Notes: generated by a model not told the origin, from the letters alone. Shown: positions 42,563 to 52,085, counted from the stretch's first letter. The stretch: 64,000 nt of DNA from Ferrimonas kyonanensis DSM 18153 (GCF_000425405.1 NZ_KE384363.1:1-64000), one strand, 5' to 3'. Translations and numbers: made by a program.

Positions 42563-44395
42563 TTATACCGCGGCCGCCCGTGCCTCGGCGATGCCGCTGG
42601 CCAGTGTCGCCAGGGTGACCGGCTTGGTGAGAAACCCATCCATGCCGCAGTCCAGACAGCGCTGCTTGTCCTCGGTAGTGGCGTTGGCCGTCAGCGCCAC
42701 TATCAGGGTGTCGCCTCCCCGGCCCAAACGGATCTGTCGGGTGGCGCGATAGCCGTCCATCACCGGCATCTGACAGTCCATCAGAATCAGGTCGAACGAG
42801 TGCTGCTGGCTGGCATCCACCGCCTGTTGACCATTGGCCGCAATCTGCAACTGCTCACAGCCCAGTTTTTTCAACATAATCTGCATCAGCTTCTGATTAC
42901 TCAGGTTGTCTTCCGCCAGCAAAATCGACAGCCCCTTCAATGGCTGGGGGTTGGCGGCGTCTTCGGTTTCAACACCACCACCAGGTACCGACTGCACCAG
43001 AGGTAGCGTCAGGGTCAGGGTAAAGCGGCTGCCTTTACCCACCTCAGACTGCACCTGCAACTCGCCGTCCATCAGCGCGCTAAGCCGCTTACAGATGGCC
43101 AGTCCCAGCCCGGTGCCACCGAAGCGTCGGGTTACCGAACCGTCCGCCTGGGTATAGGCATCGAAGATGTACGGCAGTTTGTCACTGTCGATGCCGATGC
43201 CGGTGTCGGTCACCGCCAGTGCCAGGGTGCACAAAGCATCCTTTTGGCTGATAACCTCGGCCGACAACTGCACCTGGCCAGAGGGGGAAAACTTGATGGC
43301 ATTACTGAGCAAGTTGCCAAGAATCTGTTCCATTCGGCCTTCATCCAGAGCCACGCACGGCGGCAGGTCGTCGGCCAGATCCAGCCCCAGCAACACCTTG
43401 TGCAATCGCGCCGTACCCTGGCAATGCGCATGTACCCGCTGCAGAAAATCCACCAACGCCGTTGGCTGAGGGTCCAGACTCAACTTTCCCGACTCCAGGC
43501 GGGAGAAATCCAGCACATCATTGACGATGTGCAACAGGCTCTGTGACGCGCCCTGCAACAGCAACAGTTGCTGTTGCCCCTCAGTATTTAAGCGACTGCG
43601 CTGAGCCCCCAGACACTCGACAAAACCGATAACCGCATTGAGCGGGGTCCGAATCTCATGGCTGGCGTTGGCCAGAAAGTCACTCTTCGCCTGCAGTGAA
43701 TGGCTGAGGCGGGTATTCAGATCTTCCGCCTGAATCTGCTTGTCGTGCAGGGCCTGATCCGACCGTTCCAGCACTCGAGCCAACTCCGCCAGTTCACTTT
43801 TCTGCATGCCTGTGCGAGGGAAGCGCACCGCACCACTGCCCATGGCTGGCAACTGACTCACCAGCTCCGCCATGGGCCGACTGAGCCAGCGGTTAAGAAT
43901 TCGGTAGATGGCCGCGAACGCCAGCAAGGAGAACAGCAAGGTCATCGATACCTGGCGGGCAACCTGCCATTGCAGATCCTCGGTATCCACCTCCATGGTG
44001 TAACTCAGCCAGGGCGAGGACTCGTACTCCAGTTGCTGACTGATGTACATGCACCCGTTGAGCAAGGGTGACAACCAATTCTGCTGCTGCGGACAGGCCA
44101 CCGCCATCGGCTGACGGCGGTATTCGTAGCGACGCTCGCCATCCAGGCTGAACAGGGTCACCCCGTTCAGGTGCGGGAAATTTCGCAAGCGTCGATTAAA
44201 CTCGATGCCAGCCTCGGCCTGATCCAGCATGACCACTTCGATCATGGTCGGCGCCACACTGCTGGCCACGCCGACAAACTGAGTTTCCAATGTCTGCCGA
44301 TCCACCCGGTAGGTCCAGGCACTGCTGGCCAGCGCCAGCAGCACGAAACTCAGGAAGATCGCCGCGTTGAGCCTGACCGTCAGAGAGTTAAACAT
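42563..44395 (-). CDS. Hybrid sensor histidine kinase with receiver domain
   Basis: This 610-residue inner-membrane kinase has two helices (about 8-30 and 150-170) flanking a periplasmic sensor. The sensor contains two cysteines 14 residues apart (VACPQQ and NGCMY). A HAMP-like linker and a HisKA domain with NASHEIRTPLNAVIGF follow. HATPase boxes are LLSNAIKFSP, DTGIGIDSDKL and GGTGLGLAICKRL. A C-terminal receiver carries phospho-Asp in ILMDCQMPVMDGY. No Hpt domain is present, so a separate phosphotransfer protein is needed. It starts six bases after the stop of a periplasmic sulfurtransferase gene, with which it forms an operon. Confidence 0.9.
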   Translation of the reverse strand: MFNSLTVRLNAAIFLSFVLLALASSAWTYRVDRQTLETQFVGVASSVAPTMIEVVMLDQAEAGIEFNRRLRNFPHLNGVTLFSLDGERRYEYRRQPMAVACPQQQNWLSPLLNGCMYISQQLEYESSPWLSYTMEVDTEDLQWQVARQVSMTLLFSLLAFAAIYRILNRWLSRPMAELVSQLPAMGSGAVRFPRTGMQKSELAELARVLERSDQALHDKQIQAEDLNTRLSHSLQAKSDFLANASHEIRTPLNAVIGFVECLGAQRSRLNTEGQQQLLLLQGASQSLLHIVNDVLDFSRLESGKLSLDPQPTALVDFLQRVHAHCQGTARLHKVLLGLDLADDLPPCVALDEGRMEQILGNLLSNAIKFSPSGQVQLSAEVISQKDALCTLALAVTDTGIGIDSDKLPYIFDAYTQADGSVTRRFGGTGLGLAICKRLSALMDGELQVQSEVGKGSRFTLTLTLPLVQSVPGGGVETEDAANPQPLKGLSILLAEDNLSNQKLMQIMLKKLGCEQLQIAANGQQAVDASQQHSFDLILMDCQMPVMDGYRATRQIRLGRGGDTLIVALTANATTEDKQRCLDCGMDGFLTKPVTLATLASGIAEARAAAV

Positions 44396-44401
44396 AAGGC
44401 C

Positions 44402-45238
44402 TCATCGCTCTACCGGCAGGTCGCGCGCCGACCAGTCCAGCCAGGAGCCATCATAGTGCATCACATCCAATCCAGCTTGGCGCATCAGGAAATACCCCAG
44501 TGTTGAGGCTTTGCCGGAGTAGCAATAGGTAATGTAACGTTGGTTTTTATTCAGCTTTGAAAACAGCAGCGCCAACTGCTCGGCACTTTTTATCCTCGGC
44601 TGACCGTCATCGCCCGGCTCATAGAAGGCGGTCATGGGGATGTTCACCGCCCCCGGAATGTGACCAAATTTGTCGGTTTCGGAGCGTTGTCCCAGATAGT
44701 CTGGCTCCGGCCGGTTGTCGATGACGGTAAAGTCCGGGTTGAAGCCAGCCAGTTGCGTCATCCTGGCGTTGGCCAGCACGTCGGGATTCAATGAGGGCAG
44801 ATAGCGAGACGGCGACACTTGAGTCGCCTCGGTGGACAACGCCGTCTTGGGCAGCGGCGCATTCAGTAGGTAAATCTGCGGCAGGCCATAGAGCTCCAGT
44901 ACCCAGGCCAGACGCGCCGCATCCAGCAGTTGACCGTCATCATAAACCACGATGGCCACATCCGCCCGCGCTCCGGCCTGGCGCAGCCGTTCGGTCATGA
45001 CCGAAATGGTTTGCGCCAACAACACCCCGTCGACCTCACGATAGGTGCTGCTGACCGGAAAGCTGATGGCACCCGGTCGATGTCCCGAACCATAGGCCTG
45101 AGGTTCGCGGGCGTCATACAGCAACACCGGCAGTCGCTGTTGCTGCCAACGCTGCCACTCGGCCAGAGACAGGGATTCGGCGGCCCGCACAGGCCCCGCC
45201 AGCAACAGCAGCAATGCGACCGTCAGCACTCTCCCCAT
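44402..45238 (-). CDS. Periplasmic sulfurtransferase with two rhodanese domains
   Basis: This 278-residue protein has a signal peptide (MGRVLTVALLLLLAGPVRA). The first rhodanese domain (about 25-140, LYDAREPQAYGSGHRPGAI) has Asp where the catalytic Cys should be (VVYDDGQLLDAARLAW), so it is structural. The second domain (about 165-275) has the active loop CYSGKAS and the entry motif HIPGAVNIP. It would move sulphane sulphur outside the cytoplasm. The ATG at 45238 follows AAGGAG. It is the first gene of an operon with a hybrid histidine kinase, which makes a role in signal sensing worth considering. Confidence 0.85.
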   Translation of the reverse strand: MGRVLTVALLLLLAGPVRAAESLSLAEWQRWQQQRLPVLLYDAREPQAYGSGHRPGAISFPVSSTYREVDGVLLAQTISVMTERLRQAGARADVAIVVYDDGQLLDAARLAWVLELYGLPQIYLLNAPLPKTALSTEATQVSPSRYLPSLNPDVLANARMTQLAGFNPDFTVIDNRPEPDYLGQRSETDKFGHIPGAVNIPMTAFYEPGDDGQPRIKSAEQLALLFSKLNKNQRYITYCYSGKASTLGYFLMRQAGLDVMHYDGSWLDWSARDLPVER

Positions 45239-45430
45239 GCCAATCTCCTTGTGGCTGATCTTCAACAGATTTCATCCTGAATCTTGAGTATAGTAGCCAA
45301 AAGTTCGCCAGGGTGTCACGCCACAATCATGCCCGCCGGCGCCACACAGTTTGTTCACCTTTTGCTTTCACAGTGGTGGCCTTCTGTGTGACTCTATCAA
45401 TAAGAACTCATCTGCCTTCAAGGAAAGAGT

Positions 45431-45898
45431 ATGCGCAGTTTGTTGCTGTTTGTGTGTGTCTGCCTGTTCAGCGTCGGAGCCTGGGCGGCACCGGCACAGG
45501 ATTTTGACATTCCGGTCGGAGACCAGACTCGATCGATGCTGGCACTGAGCCACAACGGCCCGGTGTATGTGGACTTCTGGGCCAGTTGGTGTGGCCCATG
45601 CCGACGGTCGTTTCCCTTTATGAATCAACTGGTACAGGATTTTGGCGACAAAGGGCTGACCGTAGTGGCCATCAACCTGGATGTCGACAAACAGGATGCC
45701 AATCGATTCCTGACCGAGTTTCCCGCCAATTTTGCCATCGTCTACGATCCGGACTTCGCCCTGGCCGAAGCCTATCAGGTGGGGGGCATGCCCAGCAGTT
45801 ACCTGATCCACCGGGGTGAGATCATTGAGACTCATGTGGGGTTCAGACCCAAGGATGCCGAACAGACCCGCAAGACGCTGACGCGATTGCTGCCATAG
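45431..45898 (+). CDS. TlpA-like periplasmic thioredoxin
   Basis: This 155-residue protein has a signal peptide ending GAWAAPA. Its thioredoxin fold has the active site WASWCGPCRRSFP, then VVAINLDVDKQDANRFL and the cis-proline loop GGMPSSYLI. It fits TlpA/ResA-like reductases that keep cysteines of envelope proteins reduced. It is the first gene of a four-gene run (TlpA, DUF4266, DUF3570, ApbE) and the gap to the next gene is 21 bases. The likely substrate within the operon is the Cys-containing tail of the DUF4266 lipoprotein; this is inference. Confidence 0.88.
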   Translation: MRSLLLFVCVCLFSVGAWAAPAQDFDIPVGDQTRSMLALSHNGPVYVDFWASWCGPCRRSFPFMNQLVQDFGDKGLTVVAINLDVDKQDANRFLTEFPANFAIVYDPDFALAEAYQVGGMPSSYLIHRGEIIETHVGFRPKDAEQTRKTLTRLLP

Positions 45899-45919
45899 AC
45901 ACCGGGAAAAGGGGCCGTC

Positions 45920-46141
45920 ATGAAGACCACCACAACCCTGTTCATGTTACTGCTGCCAGTGCTACTGGGCGGATGCACCAATCTGGGGGTGAAGCCCTAC
46001 GAGCGGGATCTGCTGGCTCACCCAGCCATGGCGCTGGAGGCCGATGCCATGGACAAGGCCTTTGACGATCACGTCTATTTCAGCAAAGAAGCCAGCAGCG
46101 GGGGTCGCAGCAGCGCCGGAGGGGGCTGCGGATGCAATTGA
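45920..46141 (+). CDS. DUF4266 small lipoprotein with terminal GGGCGCN
   Basis: This 73-residue lipoprotein has a lipobox LLGGC with Cys at residue 19. The mature part is about 55 residues, with KPYERDLLAHPAMALEADAM, then HVYFSKEASSGG, and a Gly-rich tail ending AGGGCGCN. This terminal CxC motif is, to my knowledge, shared by the DUF4266 family. The function is unknown. The gene overlaps the start of the DUF3570 barrel gene by ten bases. Two cysteines at the very end of a tethered peptide could bind a metal or take part in thiol exchange with the neighbouring TlpA-like protein. Confidence 0.85.
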   Translation: MKTTTTLFMLLLPVLLGGCTNLGVKPYERDLLAHPAMALEADAMDKAFDDHVYFSKEASSGGRSSAGGGCGCN

Positions 46142-47418
46142 CGCCGTTCAGCAACATCACCGCCGCCCTGGCCGTCGCCACCGTGCCGCTGGTGCAGGCC
46201 GACGGCCGCGTTGCCGGACTGGAACCGGAGTGGAACTTTGATGCCGCCTTCCTCTACTACAGTGAAGGCGCCAACCGGGTCGATGCCTACGAAGGGGTAT
46301 TGCAAGCCACCCGTACCAATGCCGAGGATCAGGTACTGGGGCTCACCGGCACCCTGGACGTGCTGACCGGCGCCTCCCCCAATGGCGCGGTTCCGCAAAA
46401 TCAGCTGCAGACCTTCACCCGGCCGTCAGGCAAAGGAGAGTATCAGATTCAGCCCGGCATACTGCCGCTGGATGACAGCTTCAAAGACACTCGGGCCCAA
46501 CTGAACCTGCAATGGACCAGCCCGCTGAACCGGGCCATGGGCTACACCAGTGGCCTGCACATCTCCAAGGAGTATGACTACCTGTCGCTGGGCCTCAACG
46601 GCGGTCTTAGCCGCGACTTCAATCAGAAAAACACCACCCTGTCCCTGTCTGGATCCGCCTTTTTCGACACCATTGAGCCCGAGGGGGGGACCCCAATCGG
46701 CTTATCGACCATGGCGATTCGCAAAGACTTCCCCAGTGAAGAGGCGTTCCAGGCCGCCTTCAATGCCACCCGCAGTGGCAGCGACGACCGCAAAACCACC
46801 TGGGATCTGCGTGTGGGCGTCACCCAGGTGTTCAGCCGGCGATGGGTCATGCAGGCCAACGTCAGCTACGCCGAGGTCCACGGTTATCAGAATGACTTTT
46901 TAAAACTGCTGAGCGTGGTGGATGCCAACGGTACCGCTCAGCACTACCTGTATGAACGGCGCCCGGACAGCCGCAGTAAGGTGGCGTTTTTCTGGCAAAG
47001 TAAGTACCACTTCGGCCCCATTGCCGATATCAGCTACCGCTACATGAGCGACGACTGGGACATCGACTCCCACACGCTGGACGGACGACTGCGGTTTGAG
47101 TTTGGCCGCCACAGCCTGGAGCCCCACCTGCGTTATTACACCCAGACCGCCGCCGAGTTCTACCAACCGTTCCTGACCACCGCTACCGCGTTGCCACACT
47201 ACGCCAGTGCCGACTACCGCATCGGTGAACTGGATACCTATACCCTGGGGATAAAATACGGCTACCGGCTGGACGACGGCCACCGAATGGCACTGCGATT
47301 GTCCTGGTACCATCAAGCCCCGGTGGATGGCGGCACCTCGAAACCCGGCCAACTGCAACAGCAGGATCTGTATCCAAGCCTGGACACCTTGATGCTGCAA
47401 TCGAGTTACCACTTCTGA
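46132..47418 (+). CDS. DUF3570 outer-membrane barrel-like protein
   Basis: This 428-residue protein has a short signal peptide (about 1-23, ending VQADG). Alternating beta strands run throughout: WNFDAAFLYYSEGANRVDAYEG near residue 35, TGASPNGAVPQNQLQTFTRPSG near 80, DDSFKDTRAQLNLQW near 115. It ends with MLQSSYHF, a typical outer-membrane beta signal with terminal Phe. It matches the DUF3570 family. No enzyme motif is visible. It starts within the DUF4266 gene and its stop overlaps the ApbE start (TGATG), so the three proteins are made together. It may be an outer-membrane channel or anchor for the lipoprotein. Confidence 0.85.
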   Translation: MQLTPFSNITAALAVATVPLVQADGRVAGLEPEWNFDAAFLYYSEGANRVDAYEGVLQATRTNAEDQVLGLTGTLDVLTGASPNGAVPQNQLQTFTRPSGKGEYQIQPGILPLDDSFKDTRAQLNLQWTSPLNRAMGYTSGLHISKEYDYLSLGLNGGLSRDFNQKNTTLSLSGSAFFDTIEPEGGTPIGLSTMAIRKDFPSEEAFQAAFNATRSGSDDRKTTWDLRVGVTQVFSRRWVMQANVSYAEVHGYQNDFLKLLSVVDANGTAQHYLYERRPDSRSKVAFFWQSKYHFGPIADISYRYMSDDWDIDSHTLDGRLRFEFGRHSLEPHLRYYTQTAAEFYQPFLTTATALPHYASADYRIGELDTYTLGIKYGYRLDDGHRMALRLSWYHQAPVDGGTSKPGQLQQQDLYPSLDTLMLQSSYHF

Positions 47419-48326
47419 TGTCGGCGGCCGAAAAGATCCCTCTGGGCCTGAACTGGCAACCTCAGGCTGGCCACTTCAGAGGCCATTTCGAAGCCATGGC
47501 GTGTCGCTGTGAGCTGCTGATTCGCACCAAAGACCCCTCACGGGCCCGGGCGGTGCTGGCAATGGCAGCATCGGAAGCCCTGCGGATACAGCACAAATTC
47601 AGTCGCTACAATCAACAAGGCGTGTGTCACCGCATCAATCACAGTCAAGGCCAGGCCGTCGCCATCGACGCCGAAACCCACGCGCTGTTGACGCTGGCCG
47701 ACACCGCCTATCACCTCAGCCAGGGGCGGTTTGATATCAGCAGCGGTATCCTCGGACGCCTGTGGCGATTTAACCCTGACCAGACCATCCCCTCGCCGCA
47801 GCAGATTGCCCGCCTACTGCCTTTGATTGGCTGGCACCAGGTTCAGTTTGACACCGACTCCATTACCCTGCCTTCTGGCATGCAACTGGATTTTGGCGGC
47901 CTGGGCAAAGAGTATGCCGTCGATCGCTGCGTTGCCCTTATCCAACAGGCCTACGCAGACATTGAGGTGCTGGTCAATTTCGGTGGCGATCTCGCCACTA
48001 CCGTCAATCCGGCCATGCCCTGGGAGGTGGGAGTCAGTCATCAGGCCCATGCTGGCGCGCCGTTTACCCGCCTGTCCCTGAGTCAGGGTGCGATCGCCAC
48101 CAGTGGCGACAGCGAACGCTTCCTGATCCATAAGGGCCAGCGCTTGAGCCACATCCTCGATCCCAACACCGGCTGGCCAATCAGCGACGCGGCGGCCAGC
48201 GTGACGGTACAGGCCGATCGCTGCATCGACGCCGGCTTGTTGGCCACCCTGGCAATGCTGCAGGGCGAGCATGCAGAAGCCTTTCTCGGCGCCCAGCAAG
48301 TCCGCCACTGGGTGCAACGACGCTGA
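47418..48326 (+). CDS. apbE: FAD:protein FMN transferase, ApbE family
   Basis: This 302-residue protein shows the ApbE core: FEAMACRCEL (in place of the more usual AMGT), FDISSGILGRLWRF, LDFGGLGKEYAVDR, LVNFGGDLA, HILDPNTGWP and DAGLLATLAMLQG. ApbE covalently attaches FMN to Thr or Ser of exported redox proteins. There is no clear signal peptide, so it may act before export, unlike the classic periplasmic lipoprotein form. It is the last gene of the TlpA/DUF4266/DUF3570 operon. No nearby protein has an obvious flavinylation site (D-x-[ST]-G-A-[ST]), so the acceptor is not known. Confidence 0.85.
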   Translation: MSAAEKIPLGLNWQPQAGHFRGHFEAMACRCELLIRTKDPSRARAVLAMAASEALRIQHKFSRYNQQGVCHRINHSQGQAVAIDAETHALLTLADTAYHLSQGRFDISSGILGRLWRFNPDQTIPSPQQIARLLPLIGWHQVQFDTDSITLPSGMQLDFGGLGKEYAVDRCVALIQQAYADIEVLVNFGGDLATTVNPAMPWEVGVSHQAHAGAPFTRLSLSQGAIATSGDSERFLIHKGQRLSHILDPNTGWPISDAAASVTVQADRCIDAGLLATLAMLQGEHAEAFLGAQQVRHWVQRR

Positions 48327-48407
48327 GCCTCGGCGCCCGCGATCGTCGCCTCCCGCTGGCTGAACTGGTATCATCGGGCAAACACTAACCCTGCACCGCC
48401 GATAACC

Positions 48408-49790
48408 ATGCCTCAGTTTGTCCGCCGCACCCTGGATTGGGCCTGCGACGCCCCGACCCTGTTCGCCCCCCTGCAACATCGCCCCTGGGCCATGTTACTG
48501 GACTCCTGCTGCTCCGATGGCGAGGGCCACCACCCCGATGCCCGTTATGACATTCTGGTGGCCGATCCGCTGGCCACCCTGGTCACCCGTGGCGCCCACA
48601 CCGACATCGACAGCCCGGACGGCCACCAACGCAGTAATGACGATCCGCTGCGACTGCTGCAACGCGCACTGAGCCGACACCTGCCCTCACTGACCGACGC
48701 CCAGGACCTGCCCTTTATTGGCGGCGCACTGGGCCACTTCAGTTACGACCTCGGCCGCCGGTTTGAGCGCCTGCCGGTGGCCGCCGACGACGACATCAAC
48801 CTGCCGGAGATGGCCGTCGGCCTGTACGACTGGGCCCTGGTGTTGGATCAGCAGCAGCAGCGAGTCGAACTGATCGTCATCGGCGACGAATTGCACTGGC
48901 AGCGACGCTACCTGTGGCTGCAACAGTGCCAGCAGCAGCCTTCGGCCCCGTTCCGGCTGCAGCAACGCTGGCACCATGACAGCAGTCGCCAGCAGTACCT
49001 GGCCGCCTTTGAGCAAGTTCAAGCGTATTTAAGCAGTGGCGACTGCTATCAAATCAACCTGACCCAGCGGTTTCAGGCGCCCTACAGTGGCAGCGAATGG
49101 CAGGCCTATCTGACCCTGAGACAACATAACCAGGCACCGTTTTCCGCCTTTATCCGTCTACCGGAGGCAACCCTGCTGTCGGTATCACCGGAGCGGTTTC
49201 TGCAGGTTCAGGGGAATCAGGTACAGACCAAGCCCATTAAAGGCACCCAGCCTCGAAGCCATGACCCGCTCATCGACAATCACAACGCCCTGACGTTGGC
49301 CCACTCCGAAAAAGACCGGGCCGAAAACCTGATGATTGTCGACCTGCTGCGCAACGATCTGGGCCGGGTCAGCGCGCCGGGGTCGGTGCAGGTGCCCTCT
49401 CTGTTTGCCATCGAGAGTTTTCCGGCGGTGCACCACCTGGTCAGTACGGTGACCTCAACGCTGGCAGACGGCATCAGCCACTGCGACCTGCTGCGGGGGG
49501 CATTCCCCGGCGGCTCCATCACCGGCGCCCCCAAGATTCGCGCCATGCAGATCATCGAGGAGCTGGAGCCCTGGCGCCGCAGTCTGTACTGCGGCAGCAT
49601 CGGCTACCTCAGTTGTCATGCCAAGATGGACACCAGCATCACCATCCGCTCGTTGGTGGCCACCGGTCAACGCCTGTATTGCTGGGCCGGGGGCGGCATC
49701 GTTGCCGACTCCCGCGCCGACGCCGAGTACCAGGAGTGCTTCGACAAACTGGCCCGCATCCTGCCCGTGCTTGAGCCCGAAGGGGACTGA
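48408..49790 (+). CDS. pabB: Aminodeoxychorismate synthase component I
   Basis: This 460-residue enzyme makes 4-amino-4-deoxychorismate from chorismate and ammonia for folate. The chorismate-binding half has QINLTQRF near residue 215, SPERFL, and the PabB-type PIKGTQPR, where Lys marks PabB rather than the Ala of TrpE. It also has AFPGGSITGAPKIRAM and GSIGYLS, ending with WAGGGIVADSRADAEYQECFDK. The N-terminal half is less conserved. It is followed by nudL, as in E. coli, though here a terminator-like hairpin lies between. Confidence 0.92.
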   Translation: MPQFVRRTLDWACDAPTLFAPLQHRPWAMLLDSCCSDGEGHHPDARYDILVADPLATLVTRGAHTDIDSPDGHQRSNDDPLRLLQRALSRHLPSLTDAQDLPFIGGALGHFSYDLGRRFERLPVAADDDINLPEMAVGLYDWALVLDQQQQRVELIVIGDELHWQRRYLWLQQCQQQPSAPFRLQQRWHHDSSRQQYLAAFEQVQAYLSSGDCYQINLTQRFQAPYSGSEWQAYLTLRQHNQAPFSAFIRLPEATLLSVSPERFLQVQGNQVQTKPIKGTQPRSHDPLIDNHNALTLAHSEKDRAENLMIVDLLRNDLGRVSAPGSVQVPSLFAIESFPAVHHLVSTVTSTLADGISHCDLLRGAFPGGSITGAPKIRAMQIIEELEPWRRSLYCGSIGYLSCHAKMDTSITIRSLVATGQRLYCWAGGGIVADSRADAEYQECFDKLARILPVLEPEGD

Positions 49791-49810
49791 TGCCAGCGGC
49801 GGCCACCGAC

Positions 49811-49842
49811 CAAAGGCGGATTCCCAAGCGGGTCCGCCTTTG
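49811..49842 (+). terminator. Hairpin between pabB and nudL
   Basis: CAAAGGCGGA pairs with TCCGCCTTTG around a 12-base loop. The following TTATG is only weakly T-rich, so it may allow some read-through into nudL. Confidence 0.5.
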
Positions 49843-49882
49843 TTATGTTGAAGACTGAGCAGCCACAAGGAGCAGCCTGCCC

Positions 49883-50479
49883 GTGAACCGTCAGCAGTTT
49901 CTGTCCCAATTTGCCCTGCAGCCCATGGTCGCAGGCGAGAACCCGCTTCGCCGTCATCCGCTGGCACCCAGCTTCAAAGACGCCTCGGTTCTGCTGGCCC
50001 TGTGCGACAGCGACGATGGCCTGCAACTGCTGCTGACCAAACGCGCCAGCCACCTGCGTCACCACGCCAATCAAATCAGCTTTCCCGGTGGCAAGATGGA
50101 CGCCGAGGATCGATCGCCCTGGCATACCGCCACTCGGGAAGCCTGGGAAGAGGTCGGCCTGAGCCCCAACGCACTGACCCAGGTCGGCGCCCTGCCAGAG
50201 TTTCACACCATCTCCCGGTTTCGAATGCAGCCCCAGATCGCCTTTATCGAGCAGGATTTCATTCCCCGCCTGAGCCAGGACGAAGTCAGTGAGTGCTTCT
50301 TTGTGCCCCTGGCCCACCTGATTGAACCGGACAACCGCCGCACCGTCACCATTGAGCGCCATAATGGCAGCCATCCTGTGTACTTTATGTTCTACCAGCA
50401 TCATCGAATCTGGGGCGCCACCGCCGCGGTGATCGAGCAGCTTATCCGCCACCTCGGCTACCCCAGGGCGCCAAACTGA
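49883..50479 (+). CDS. nudL: CoA pyrophosphatase, NUDIX family
   Basis: This 198-residue enzyme is expected to split CoA and its derivatives into 3',5'-ADP and 4'-phosphopantetheine. The NUDIX box is FPGGKMDAEDRSPWHTATREAWEEVGL, preceded by KRASHLRHHANQISFPGG, the NuCoA signature. GTG is the start codon, with AAGGAG before it. Position after pabB matches the E. coli arrangement. Confidence 0.88.
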   Translation: MNRQQFLSQFALQPMVAGENPLRRHPLAPSFKDASVLLALCDSDDGLQLLLTKRASHLRHHANQISFPGGKMDAEDRSPWHTATREAWEEVGLSPNALTQVGALPEFHTISRFRMQPQIAFIEQDFIPRLSQDEVSECFFVPLAHLIEPDNRRTVTIERHNGSHPVYFMFYQHHRIWGATAAVIEQLIRHLGYPRAPN

Positions 50480-50633
50480 GGCCAATGCACCACTTTTCTT
50501 GCAACCGCAGTGGGAATTCTCCCTTAAGCCCTTGAGAATCGAAGTCAGCAAGGTAAGATTAACGGTTCGAAGTCCGTCGGCCAGAGCGCCGACCCTAGAC
50601 TAGTTTTTTATCTCGCTGGAGAGACAACCGAGA

Positions 50634-52034
50634 ATGAGTGTGGCAACTATCGCTGACGTCTTAAAGGGCGTTCACGCCGTCGGTAGCGAAGTCACGGTAC
50701 AGGGGTGGATCCGCACCCGCCGTGATTCCAAAGCCGGTATTTCCTTCCTGGCCGTTTACGACGGTTCCTGTTTTGATCCCATTCAGGGCGTGGTGCCCAA
50801 TACCCTGAATAATTACCAGGAAGATGTGCTGCGCCTGACTGCGGGTTGTTCCGTAAAAATGACCGGTGAAGTGGTTGAGTCCCCTGGAAAAGGCCAGCAG
50901 TTTGAGATTGCGGTTACCGGCGTTGAAGTCATCGGCCTGGTGGAAGATCCAGACACCTACCCAATGGCGGCCAAACGCCACTCCATCGAGTACCTGCGTG
51001 AAGTGGCTCACCTGCGCCCCCGTACCAACCTGATTGGCGCGGTAATGCGAGTGCGTAACTGCCTGTCTCAGGCCATTCACCGCTTCTACCACGAGCAGGG
51101 ATTCCTGTGGGCCTCGACCCCGATTCTGACCGCCTCCGACTGTGAAGGTGCCGGTGAGATGTTCCGGGTGTCGACGCTGGACATGAACAACCTGCCTCGC
51201 ACCGACAAGGGTGACGTGGACTACGACAAGGATTTCTTCGGCAAAGAGACCTTCCTGACCGTATCTGGCCAGTTGAATGCCGAAACCTACGCCTGCGCCC
51301 TGTCAAAGGTGTACACCTTCGGACCGACTTTCCGTGCCGAAAACTCCAACACCAGTCGTCACCTGGCCGAGTTCTGGATGGTGGAGCCTGAAGTGGCTTT
51401 CGCCGACCTGGAAGACGCCGCCAAGCTGGCCGAAGATATGCTGAAGTACTGCTTCAATGCAGTACTGGAAGAGCGTATGGACGATCTGAAGTTCTTTGAG
51501 CAACGGGTGAACAAAGAGGTGATCACCCGCCTGCAGGACTTCGTCAAGGCCGATTTCGCTCAGGTGGATTACACCGACGCCATTCAGATCCTCAAGGACT
51601 GTGGTAAGAAGTTCGAGTTCGACGTGGAGTGGGGCATCGACATGTCCTCCGAACACGAACGCTACCTGGCGGAAGAGCACTTCAAGGCCCCGGTGGTTGT
51701 GAAGAACTACCCGAAAGACATCAAAGCCTTCTACATGCGCATGAACGACGACGGCAAAACCGTGGCCGCCATGGACGTTCTGGCTCCGGGAATTGGCGAG
51801 ATCATCGGTGGCTCTCAGCGTGAAGAGCGCCTGGACGTTCTGGACAAGCGTATGGAAGAGATGGGCTTGCCTAAAGACGAGATGTACTGGTACCGCGACC
51901 TGCGTCGTTACGGCACCGTGCCTCACGCCGGCTTTGGCCTGGGCTTCGAACGACTGGTGAGCTACGTCTCCGGCGTGGCCAACATTCGCGACGTGATTCC
52001 TTTCCCTCGCGCCCCTCGCAGTGCCAACTTCTAA
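50634..52034 (+). CDS. asnS: Asparaginyl-tRNA synthetase
   Basis: This 466-residue class IIb synthetase has an N-terminal OB fold for the anticodon ([26 protein letters not shown]). Motif 2 is [21 protein letters not shown], and motif 3 is [22 protein letters not shown] is the class II motif 1 region. Length and end ([11 protein letters not shown]) match the family. GGAGAG precedes the ATG. A separate transcript with a strong terminator. Confidence 0.97.
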   Translation: MSVATIADVLKGVHAVGSEVTVQGWIRTRRDSKAGISFLAVYDGSCFDPIQGVVPNTLNNYQEDVLRLTAGCSVKMTGEVVESPGKGQQFEIAVTGVEVIGLVEDPDTYPMAAKRHSIEYLREVAHLRPRTNLIGAVMRVRNCLSQAIHRFYHEQGFLWASTPILTASDCEGAGEMFRVSTLDMNNLPRTDKGDVDYDKDFFGKETFLTVSGQLNAETYACALSKVYTFGPTFRAENSNTSRHLAEFWMVEPEVAFADLEDAAKLAEDMLKYCFNAVLEERMDDLKFFEQRVNKEVITRLQDFVKADFAQVDYTDAIQILKDCGKKFEFDVEWGIDMSSEHERYLAEEHFKAPVVVKNYPKDIKAFYMRMNDDGKTVAAMDVLAPGIGEIIGGSQREERLDVLDKRMEEMGLPKDEMYWYRDLRRYGTVPHAGFGLGFERLVSYVSGVANIRDVIPFPRAPRSANF

Positions 52035-52056
52035 GTTGCCACGCGGCCAAAGATGA

Positions 52057-52085
52057 AAAAACCAGCCGATTGGCTGGTTTTTTTT
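52057..52085. terminator. Bidirectional terminator after asnS
   Basis: AAAACCAGCC pairs with GGCTGGTTTT around GATT, with long T tracts in both readings. It can end asnS and the small minus-strand gene at 52101-52196. Confidence 0.9.

Noticed and set aside
45920-46141. Flavinylation site for ApbE in the DUF4266 lipoprotein
   Set aside because: The Ser/Gly-rich tail does not contain the D-x-[ST]-G-A-[ST] pattern. The acceptor remains unknown.
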